Below, piece after piece: positions 1 through 4,754 of a DNA stretch of 7,213 nucleotides. A program made the translations under genes and the position numbers. The stretch covers positions 26,896 to 34,108 of the forward strand of contig DFXY01000002.1 of NCBI GenBank assembly GCA_002381945.1. Reading direction: 5' to 3'. This DNA is from Bacteriovoracaceae bacterium UBA4096 (GTDB lineage: Bacteria > Bdellovibrionota > Bacteriovoracia > Bacteriovoracales > Bacteriovoracaceae). The stretch's first letter is position 1. Every line of letters starts with the position of its first letter. The notes under the pieces are model-generated. The model made no database searches, was not told the DNA's origin, and worked only from the letters and a program-made list of their open reading frames with translations.

Positions 1-10
1 AGGTTTTTTG

Positions 11-121
11 ATGGTTTTTTTGGACAAGATTTTACTAGCAGGCCTTTTGGCCGGGACTTTTTTAGTCATAGGAGTCTCCTGTAATGAGGCTCCATTTTAT
101 TCCTGTGATGACTCTTTTTGA
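11..121 (+). CDS. Possible 36-aa exported or lipoprotein-like peptide (doubtful)
   Basis: A short frame opens at ATG 11 and stops at TGA 119-121. An AGG at 1-3, seven bases before the ATG, could serve as a ribosome binding site. The peptide begins MVFLDKILLAGLLAG and has a hydrophobic core running to Cys24 (IGVSC), then a short polar tail with a second cysteine. The core looks like a signal sequence. The lipobox is imperfect, because the -3 position is Gly instead of Leu/Val/Ile, while -2 Val and -1 Ser are acceptable. The left edge of the window hides the upstream context, so the frame could also be the 3' end of a longer gene. I do not recognise a family. It may be a chance open frame. Confidence 0.3.
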   Translation: MVFLDKILLAGLLAGTFLVIGVSCNEAPFYSCDDSF

Positions 122-181
122 AGAGAAAAACCATGGAATTCTTGGTGAAGAGCAGAATAATGGGATTTTTTAACTGAATAG

Positions 182-217
182 GCCAGTCCTTCCCATTAGG
201 GGGGGAGAAGGACTGGC
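182..217. terminator. Strong hairpin between convergent ends, without a U tract
   Basis: A perfect 11-bp inverted repeat, GCCAGTCCTTC (182-192) and GAAGGACTGGC (207-217), encloses a 14-base loop that contains seven consecutive G. Two further C:G pairs are possible past a bulged A. It lies 12 bases beyond the stop of the minus-strand gene at 230-529 and downstream of the possible peptide at 11-121, so it sits where a shared terminator would be. Neither strand has a T run directly after the stem. It may therefore be a 3'-end stabiliser or a Rho-associated structure and not a classical intrinsic terminator. Confidence 0.45.
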
Positions 218-229
218 ATATAATGAAAA

Positions 230-529
230 TTAACGAGCTAAAAACTTACAAGAACGAGCAACAAATCGACGAGTAAGACCAGAAGAGAAAGTGATGCTTT
301 CGCCTGCGCCTACAACTTGATCAACTTTAATCTGGGCCTTGAATTCAGGATTCTTTCCAGCTCTTCGTTCCATGTTAAATACAACCCATTTGAAATCCAA
401 AGCTTGGCCGTAGTTTGTGAAAGAACAAACATATCCGCCTTCTTTATAAGAAACTTTTCCATAATGGCTCTCAAGAGCACTGGCAGAAACTGAGAAAACA
501 AGAGCAGTTAATACGATTAATGATTTCAT
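230..529 (-). CDS. Small exported protein of unknown function
   Basis: This encodes 99 residues with a clear Sec signal peptide: Lys2, a hydrophobic stretch LIVLTALVFSV, and a probable signal peptidase I site after SASA (residue 18). The mature part is about 81 residues, basic and probably beta-rich, with alternating hydrophobic and polar runs. It has only two cysteines, Cys35 and Cys94, near the two ends, which could form a disulfide in the periplasm. The start is well supported by GGAGG six bases upstream of the ATG (on the plus strand, CCTCC at 536-540). A possible -10 (TATAAC on the minus strand, plus positions 559-564) lies about 30 bases before the start, without a good -35. The gene is divergent from hsp20. 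I do not recognise the family, so no role is proposed beyond export. Confidence 0.85.
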   Translation of the reverse strand: MKSLIVLTALVFSVSASALESHYGKVSYKEGGYVCSFTNYGQALDFKWVVFNMERRAGKNPEFKAQIKVDQVVGAGESITFSSGLTRRFVARSCKFLAR

Positions 530-618
530 GATTTTCCTCCTACAGAAAATGTTGTTGAGTTATATGCCGCGGAATTTATCAGGATTAAAAATTATGTCTA
601 TCCAAGTTTTTGAGTTGG

Positions 619-642
619 GGTGTTGCATACATACGTAACACC
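619..642. promoter_or_regulatory. Operator-like dyad GGTGTT-N12-AACACC
   Basis: The arms GGTGTT (619-624) and AACACC (637-642) are perfect inverted complements around a 12-base spacer that itself contains symmetric TA steps. The 24-bp size and the position between two divergent genes are typical of a dimeric regulator site. No cognate regulator can be named, and a 6-bp arm match can occur by chance. Confidence 0.3.
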
Positions 643-688
643 TAAATGCTCCAAATCAGGAGTTTCATCATTTTTTTTATCCCCAGGG

Positions 689-717
689 CTTGACGAATTT
701 TAGTCCGGACCCAGTTT
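689..717 (+). promoter_or_regulatory. Sigma32-like heat-shock promoter of hsp20
   Basis: CTTGACG (689-695) resembles the sigma32 -35 element CTTGAAA. After a 14-base spacer, CCCAGTTT (710-717) matches six of eight positions of the -10 element CCCCATNT. The spacing is within the known sigma32 range. Reading the same TTGACG as a housekeeping -35 fits worse, because the next TATAAG (717-722) is 21 bases away. Transcription would start near 724-726, giving a leader of about 36-38 bases. A heat-shock sigma factor is the expected controller of an Hsp20 gene, which supports the reading. Confidence 0.55.
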
Positions 718-761
718 ATAAGTATGAAAGGAAAACAAGTTAATCTATCCAAGGAGGAACT

Positions 762-1220
762 ATGTATCACTTTGAGTTGAAGCCGGCTGCCCTTCGCCAT
801 CCGGTAAATCAATGGGAAAAAGAAATGGAAAAAATTTTTGAGGGATTTACTAAAAGTCATAATTTTACTCCGGCATGTGAGATAAATGAGTCTGAAAAAT
901 TCTATTCCATCAGTTTGGATGTTCCCGGTCTCCGAAAAGAAGAAATGGAAATTGAAGTAAAAGATGACCGTCTTCACATTTCAGGAGAAAGAAAGAGCGA
1001 AGAGAAAGCTGAAAAGAATAATGTCCTTCGATCGGAAAAGCGTTACGGCAAGTTTTCAAGAGTATTTACCCTGCCTCAACACGTAAATGCTGAAGCAATT
1101 GAGGCGAGATTTGAAAACGGAGTTCTGGATATTTTGATTCCGAAACAGGAAAAGACACAATCTAAAAAAATTACGATTTCAAGCTGGGATAAGGAAAACA
1201 CCCCAGATTTGAAGAGCTAA
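762..1220 (+). CDS. Hsp20 family small heat-shock protein
   Basis: This is an ATP-independent cytoplasmic holdase that binds unfolding proteins and keeps them available for refolding by other chaperones. The 152 residues divide into a short N-terminal arm (1-36, including the helix-like NQWEKEMEKIFEGF), an alpha-crystallin domain (about 37-130) and a short tail. The domain shows the DVPGLRKEEMEIEV strand pair, the ISGERK turn, RYGKFSRVFTLP, and the hallmark A-x-F-x-N-G-V-L motif ARFENGVLDILIP at 115-127. The tail carries the IxI anchor I137-T138-I139 that docks into neighbouring dimers during oligomer assembly. The length is normal for bacterial class A/IbpA-like proteins. AGGAGG at 752-757 precedes the ATG by four bases, a slightly tight spacing. 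The gene has a sigma32-like promoter and its own terminator, so it is probably monocistronic. Confidence 0.95.
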   Translation: MYHFELKPAALRHPVNQWEKEMEKIFEGFTKSHNFTPACEINESEKFYSISLDVPGLRKEEMEIEVKDDRLHISGERKSEEKAEKNNVLRSEKRYGKFSRVFTLPQHVNAEAIEARFENGVLDILIPKQEKTQSKKITISSWDKENTPDLKS

Positions 1221-1238
1221 ATTCTCCTCCCATGATAG

Positions 1239-1265
1239 TGGCCCCAGGATCGGGGCCATTTTTTT
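1239..1265 (+). terminator. Intrinsic terminator of hsp20
   Basis: A perfect 7-bp GC-rich stem, TGGCCCC (1239-1245) and GGGGCCA (1252-1258), with the 6-base loop AGGATC, is followed at once by seven T (1259-1265). It begins 18 bases after the hsp20 stop codon. The minus strand has no T run after the stem, so termination should act on the rightward transcript only. Confidence 0.9.
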
Positions 1266-1284
1266 GCCTTATTGAATCGATGAA

Positions 1285-1314
1285 CATAATATTTGTGCAT
1301 TAACTCTATTGAGG
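1285..1314 (+). promoter_or_regulatory. Probable -10 and ribosome binding site of the osmC-type gene
   Basis: CATAAT (1285-1290) matches five of six bases of the housekeeping -10. No good -35 exists, since the place for it falls in the T tract of the preceding terminator. GAGG (1311-1314) lies six bases before ATG 1321. An in-frame TTG at 1309 would overlap this site, so ATG 1321 is preferred as the start. Confidence 0.4.
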
Positions 1315-1320
1315 ATTTAT

Positions 1321-1725
1321 ATGCACCAAATGACAGTCACTTATCAGGGTAATCTAAGAGCAGAGGCGATTCATCTTGATTCGAAAAACATTATCCATAC
1401 TGATGCACCTAAAGATAATCAGGGCAAAGGTGAAGCTTTTTCCCCGACTGATTTGATGTGTACTTCACTTGCCAGTTGTATGCTCACGATTGCGGCGATG
1501 AAGGCACGGACTCTGGGGATTGAGTTTCCGGAAGTTTCGATTGAGGTTGAGAAGAAGATGCAGGCAGCTCCTCGGAAAGTGTCTGAGATTGTACTTCGTT
1601 TTGATTGGAATGGGTTGGATCAGCGGATTTCTCAGGAACATCTGGAGCAATTAAAACAGGCAGCTGTAAATTGTCCTGTGGCCCTTTCACTTGATCTTTC
1701 AGTGAAGAAGACTTTAATTTGGTAA
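1321..1725 (+). CDS. OsmC/Ohr-superfamily protein (probable thiol peroxidase, YhfA-like)
   Basis: OsmC/Ohr proteins reduce organic hydroperoxides with a pair of cysteines, usually as cytoplasmic dimers. This copy has 134 residues, normal for the family. Both active-site cysteines are present: Cys53 in the helix SPTDLMCTSLASCMLTIAA and Cys118 in NCPVALSL. An extra Cys47 lies one and a half turns earlier. The sequence SPTDL and the CPVA motif are closest in my recollection to the YhfA-like branch, not to classical Ohr. Substrate choice cannot be settled by eye. The start at ATG 1321 is chosen because GAGG lies six bases upstream. Its last 242 bases are antisense to the coding sequence of the S8 protease, and no terminator follows its stop. 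Confidence 0.9.
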   Translation: MHQMTVTYQGNLRAEAIHLDSKNIIHTDAPKDNQGKGEAFSPTDLMCTSLASCMLTIAAMKARTLGIEFPEVSIEVEKKMQAAPRKVSEIVLRFDWNGLDQRISQEHLEQLKQAAVNCPVALSLDLSVKKTLIW

Positions 1726-3112
1726 AAGTTTCTGGTGCAGCTTCATCATCAATTTCCTGGGGGGAGATGGGACTTGGCATAGAATCCATGACTTTCTTTT
1801 GAATATCCTCTGGAGATCTTGCCGGGGGGATTCCAATACTGATTTTATCCTCCATTGGAATCAGATCTGATCTACCAAGGGTAATTGCTTGATCAATTAG
1901 CATGTCTTTAGATAGAAGTGCTGCCCTTATAGCGCTATGGTTACTTACGATAGCACCCGAAGCAAGGCGCAGTTTGAGATAATCCTTAATTTCTCCCGTT
2001 TCCAGAATAATTTTTTTTATATCAGCAGGCATCAAGGATGAATTGGCATTTTTTATTTGGGCGGCGAGGTTAGCAACATATGGAGCTGCCATAGAAGTTC
2101 CACTGGATGGAGAGTAAAGGTCACTGCCGTCTTCAGAGTAAATTTTTGGAACAATTGATAATATAGCAACGCCTGGTGCGCCTATATCAACATGCTCTTT
2201 TCCAAAGTTAGAAAAGGTGGCAAGATAATCACCATTCATTGCGGCTACCGCCAGAGCATTTGGGACTTTAATACGAGAAGGATAATGATGGTAAGTATCG
2301 TTATCGAGACCAGAGTTCCCTGCCGAAAAGACGAAAAGAATATGAGGATACTTCAACATGGTTTTTTCGCCACGCTTGTAAAGTGTTTCAAAGTAGTTAT
2401 CCACTATGAGTTTTAACTTCGTTTCTTCAATCTCTAATCCAGTCATTTCTTTATAGCGCTCACGAAACTTAGTCATGATGTTTTTATAAGTGATTCCATA
2501 GGAAGCATTTACAATTTCAATTTTCTTATGTGAGATGAATTTACAGATTTTTGAAAACTTTTGAGAAACCCGGTTCATCGATTGACGAATCTCTTCCTGG
2601 AATTTTTCTTCCGCTGTTTTACCTCTTACCGGTACATGCCCGGGGGTAGTGTTGTCTTCTACTGCCACAACCGGATTGGGCAAGTTAAGCCCGCGAATAG
2701 GGAAGATATTAATATTATCGCCTTCTCTAAGGGCAATACCCGCTACAAAAGTACCATGGGAATGCTTCTTAAACAGCTTCACTTTTTCCATGAAATTTTT
2801 GTCAGCATTTTTTTTCTTGAACCATTCAAATTCTTCCAGAGACAGGCCCTGCCCATGACCTTTAGCGCGCAAGTTACGATAGAGTAAAATTTCTTGTATA
2901 GATGATTTATCTTCAATAACAGGTTTTTTTAAGTGGCTGTTATCAAAAAAATCCCAGCCATGAAAATCAATGGCCTCTTCGTCTGTTTCCTTTTTCAGGA
3001 TATTTGGTTTCAAGTAATCATGATCCAGGTCAAAACCCGTATCAATAATGGCTATAGTGGCCCCATAGCTCAAAGCAGAGTTAATGATGAAGAGGAAAAG
3101 TAAACGGATCAT
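1484..3112 (-). CDS. Secreted S8 (subtilisin-family) serine protease
   Basis: The 542-residue protein is an exported endopeptidase. The full subtilase catalytic set is visible: Asp24 in AIIDTGFD, His119 in HSHGTFVAG, oxyanion Asn266 in SAGNSG, and Ser340 in SGTSMAAPYVA. A signal peptide (about 1-17, MIRLLFLFIINSALSYG) leads straight into the first catalytic strand, leaving no room for the usual N-terminal propeptide. Asp-His (95 residues) and His-Asn (147) distances are longer than in subtilisin and hold Lys/Glu-rich, probably helical insertions. After residue 425 comes a Pro/Ser/Gln/Glu-rich tail, probably disordered, whose last 80 residues (463-542) lie antisense to the osmC-type gene. No Shine-Dalgarno is seen before the ATG. 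The yceI terminator lies just upstream, so the gene needs its own promoter. Confidence 0.93.
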   Translation of the reverse strand: MIRLLFLFIINSALSYGATIAIIDTGFDLDHDYLKPNILKKETDEEAIDFHGWDFFDNSHLKKPVIEDKSSIQEILLYRNLRAKGHGQGLSLEEFEWFKKKNADKNFMEKVKLFKKHSHGTFVAGIALREGDNINIFPIRGLNLPNPVVAVEDNTTPGHVPVRGKTAEEKFQEEIRQSMNRVSQKFSKICKFISHKKIEIVNASYGITYKNIMTKFRERYKEMTGLEIEETKLKLIVDNYFETLYKRGEKTMLKYPHILFVFSAGNSGLDNDTYHHYPSRIKVPNALAVAAMNGDYLATFSNFGKEHVDIGAPGVAILSIVPKIYSEDGSDLYSPSSGTSMAAPYVANLAAQIKNANSSLMPADIKKIILETGEIKDYLKLRLASGAIVSNHSAIRAALLSKDMLIDQAITLGRSDLIPMEDKISIGIPPARSPEDIQKKVMDSMPSPISPQEIDDEAAPETFTKLKSSSLKDQVKGPQDNLQLPVLIAPDVPEKSADPTHSNQNEVQSQTLSEELPASSSQPQSKLPETQSPESVPSSPQS

Positions 3113-3118
3113 GAAAAG

Positions 3119-3126
3119 ATTGTATA
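3119..3126 (-). promoter_or_regulatory. Possible -10 of the protease gene, very close to its ATG
   Basis: On the minus strand TATACAAT contains TACAAT, five of six bases of the -10 consensus, and ends six bases before the protease ATG. If used, transcription would begin at or within a base or two of the start codon. No -35-like hexamer lies 16-18 bases upstream. The assignment is speculative and rests on the missing ribosome binding site and on the position downstream of the yceI terminator. Confidence 0.3.
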
Positions 3127-3145
3127 AGGAAAAAATGAGTTCCGC

Positions 3146-3176
3146 TAAAGAAAAAGGGCCCCATAAAGGGGCCCTT
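3146..3176 (-). terminator. Intrinsic terminator of the yceI-type gene
   Basis: Read on the minus strand, a hairpin with stem AAGGGCCCC (rightmost arm 3168-3176) and GGGGCCCTT (3154-3162) and a 5-base loop is followed by TTTTTCTTT running down to 3147. It begins 11 bases after the stop of the YceI gene. The 7-bp G/C core makes it strong, so read-through into the protease gene should be low. Confidence 0.9.
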
Positions 3177-3187
3177 GATTGGGAAGA

Positions 3188-3763
3188 TTATTTCTTGGCG
3201 GAAAGGTCTATTGCTAGAGTAAATTCGTCATTGATCGCCTTGTCACCTAAACCTTTAAAGAATGAAGTCGAACCATACTTAAGGCCCCAAAGTGTACGGT
3301 TTAAAGTCAGATTAGATTTACCGGAAACTGCTGATTCAGTCTTCTTGAAATCTGTGACTAGAAAGGTAACTGGTTTTGTTTGACCTATGATGGTCAAGTC
3401 GCCTTTAACTTCCAGACCTTTGTTTGTTTTTTTAGAGTTTTTGATCACTAATTTTGCTTCAGGGAACTTCGCTGTATTGAAGAAGTCTTCCGACTTCATA
3501 TGGCCCACGTATTTAGTATTGTATTCGGCATCGGTAATATCCGTACTGGTAAGAGTGTTCATGTCGACCACAATTTCACCACCGCTAATTTCTTCGCCTT
3601 TTAGAGTGAGTTTTCCGCTTTTTGCCGTTAAGTTACCAGTGTGCTCACCAGTTACTTTTTTTCCGACGTAAACGATCTTTGTCTCGCCAGGGTTTACATT
3701 ATACGTTTGCGCTAAGGCACCCAAGCTGGTTACTGTCAGAACTGCAGCTATCAAAATTTTCAT
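3188..3763 (-). CDS. YceI-family periplasmic lipid/isoprenoid-binding-like protein
   Basis: YceI proteins are exported, lipocalin-like beta-barrels that bind long polyisoprenoid or amphiphilic molecules; a physiological role is known in few cases. This one has 191 residues, the usual length. A signal peptide ends at GALA, with cleavage after residue 18 before QTYNV. Family landmarks follow in order: the N-terminal strands with HTGNLTAKSG (41-50), the MNTLTSTD segment (68-75), HMKSEDFFNTAKFPEAKLV (88-106), the GDLTIIGQTKPVTF strand pair (121-134) and the C-terminal FTLAIDLSAKK. The start is supported by AGGAG six bases upstream. A strong terminator follows, so it is probably monocistronic. It is divergent from the LysR-type gene across 114 bp, which makes it a likely target of that regulator. 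The ligand is unknown. Confidence 0.93.
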   Translation of the reverse strand: MKILIAAVLTVTSLGALAQTYNVNPGETKIVYVGKKVTGEHTGNLTAKSGKLTLKGEEISGGEIVVDMNTLTSTDITDAEYNTKYVGHMKSEDFFNTAKFPEAKLVIKNSKKTNKGLEVKGDLTIIGQTKPVTFLVTDFKKTESAVSGKSNLTLNRTLWGLKYGSTSFFKGLGDKAINDEFTLAIDLSAKK

Positions 3764-3877
3764 CTTTAACTCCTATATTTGTTAAGATTGATTGGATTAG
3801 AGCTTCCATGATGAGGGAGATTTTGATAAAAAAAAAGACAGTAATTTTGATAAACTATATTAAAAAAAGTTATACAT
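3764..3877. promoter_or_regulatory. Divergent yceI/lysR control region
   Basis: The 114-bp region carries both promoters and the yceI ribosome binding site (minus-strand AGGAG, plus 3770-3774). It contains a direct repeat (3820-3830 and 3844-3854) and an imperfect dyad at 3847-3863 with arms TTGATA and TATTAA. The latter has the T-N11-A spacing expected of LysR-type boxes. TATATT (3856-3861) is a possible -10 for the regulator gene, lying inside the dyad, which would suit autorepression. No convincing -35 was found in either direction. Regulation by the neighbouring LysR protein is inferred from position. Confidence 0.5.
3820..3854. repeat. Direct repeat ATTTTGATAAA, two copies
   Basis: Two identical 11-base copies occur at 3820-3830 and 3844-3854, with starts 24 bases apart, which places them on roughly the same helix face after about 2.3 turns. 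The surrounding sequence is A/T-rich, which raises the chance of coincidence. The position between divergent genes, one encoding a DNA-binding regulator, favours a binding role. Confidence 0.45.
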
Positions 3878-4753
3878 ATGACTTTCGAGCAAGTCCTTGT
3901 TTTTCATAAGATTGTTCAGTCCGGAAGCTTTAAAGCTGCTGCTGCAGAGTTGCATAAAACTCAACCGGCCATAAGTTTAGCTATTAAGAAACTGGAAGAG
4001 GAAATGGAAGTTTATCTTTTTGATCGCAGCGGTTATAGGCCGGAGCTGACTGATCATGGGAAATCCTTTTATGAGCATTCTTTCAAGGTGCTTCAGGGAA
4101 TGAATGAACTCGAAGGTTTATCCCAAAGTTTTAGAAAGCATGAGGAGCCTGAAATTATCATTGCTATTGATGGGATCTCTCCTTTGCCAAAACTTCTTCA
4201 CGTCTTTAAGAGCTTCGGAGAAAGATTTCCTCATACCAAACTTAATCTGGGGTTCGATATTTTAAGTGAAGCTGAGGCCCGAATCCTGGAGCGCGAAGCC
4301 CAGATCGGAATTACCCATTTTGTGTCTGACCATAGCTCTCTTGAAATTGTCCCTTTTACTCAGGTTCGTATGATCCCTGTTATGAGCCGGGAATTATATA
4401 AAGAGAAAAAAGTGCGTTCACAAACTGATCTTGCCAGTATTGACCAAATCGTAGTGGGGGACAAGAAAGGCTCCAAAGGAATGAGTTTTGGCCTTCTGGA
4501 TCAGGGGAAAAAATGGAGAATAAGAGACAGTAATTTTAAACGTGAAATTATTATGGCCGGTTTGGGATGGGGCCATCTGCCGGCACATTCAATAGAAAGA
4601 GAGATAGATGAAAAGAAACTGATGATTCTCGATTTTGAAGATATTCATCCTAGGGAATTAGATATTAAACTAATCAGACATAAAAAACATCAATTGGGTG
4701 TTGTTGCCAAGACCTTATGGGATGAATTGGTTTCAGGAAAAAAAGAGATATAA
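3878..4753 (+). CDS. LysR-type transcriptional regulator
   Basis: The 291-residue protein has the length and order of the LysR family, whose members bind DNA as tetramers and respond to a small effector. The N-terminal winged helix-turn-helix spans about 3-60, with the recognition region AAAAELHKTQPAISLAIKKLE (20-40) and the wing VYLFDRSGYRPELTDHG (45-61). A linker helix follows (62-88), then an effector-binding domain from about 92, including EIIIAIDGISPLPKLL and the family motif AGLGWGHLP (227-235). The start fits family alignments, but the 20 bases before ATG 3878 are A-rich without a Shine-Dalgarno. The gene is divergent from yceI and runs directly into the metallopeptidase gene, one base separating stop and start. 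The effector is unknown. Confidence 0.93.
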   Translation: MTFEQVLVFHKIVQSGSFKAAAAELHKTQPAISLAIKKLEEEMEVYLFDRSGYRPELTDHGKSFYEHSFKVLQGMNELEGLSQSFRKHEEPEIIIAIDGISPLPKLLHVFKSFGERFPHTKLNLGFDILSEAEARILEREAQIGITHFVSDHSSLEIVPFTQVRMIPVMSRELYKEKKVRSQTDLASIDQIVVGDKKGSKGMSFGLLDQGKKWRIRDSNFKREIIMAGLGWGHLPAHSIEREIDEKKLMILDFEDIHPRELDIKLIRHKKHQLGVVAKTLWDELVSGKKEI

Positions 4754-4754
4754 A

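Larger units (their letters stand above)
530..761. other. Divergent control region between the small exported gene and hsp20
   Basis: This gene-free stretch holds the ribosome binding site and probable promoter of the leftward gene near 536-564, an operator-like dyad at 619-642, a run of eight T at 671-678, and the sigma32-like hsp20 promoter at 689-717, followed by an untranslated leader of about 35-40 bases. No CIRCE-type inverted repeat (TTAGCACTC-N9-GAGTGCTAA) is present. Control of hsp20 by HrcA through that element is therefore not indicated. Confidence 0.6.

Noticed and set aside
649..678. CTCC/GGAG mini-hairpin followed by eight T, as a terminator
   Set aside because: The stem is only four base pairs, the T run is eight bases further on, and no upstream rightward gene needs ending there. 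It is probably just AT-rich spacer.
690..722. Housekeeping promoter TTGACG with TATAAG upstream of hsp20
   Set aside because: The spacer is 21 bases, too long for a sigma70-type promoter. The sigma32-like reading fits spacing and gene function better.
642..977. A 111-codon minus-strand open frame opposite the start of hsp20
   Set aside because: It lies mostly antisense to a confidently assigned Hsp20 gene, has a Phe/Lys/Leu-rich composition typical of complement reading, and shows no recognisable domain or supporting gene context.
1239..1258. The hsp20 hairpin as a bidirectional terminator that also ends the protease transcript
   Set aside because: The minus strand lacks a T run after the stem, and the site is more than 220 bases past the protease stop.
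1309..1320. TTG at 1309 as an earlier start for the osmC-type gene
   Set aside because: It overlaps the GAGG ribosome binding site that is ideally placed for ATG 1321, and adds four residues of no family significance.
2192..2887. Plus-strand open frames of 69-108 codons inside the protease gene
   Set aside because: They are antisense to a protease with every catalytic motif intact, and encode no recognisable protein.
3084..3909. Plus-strand open frames opposite yceI and across the yceI-lysR gap
   Set aside because: They are complements of a clear YceI gene and its terminator, with atypical composition and no ribosome binding sites.
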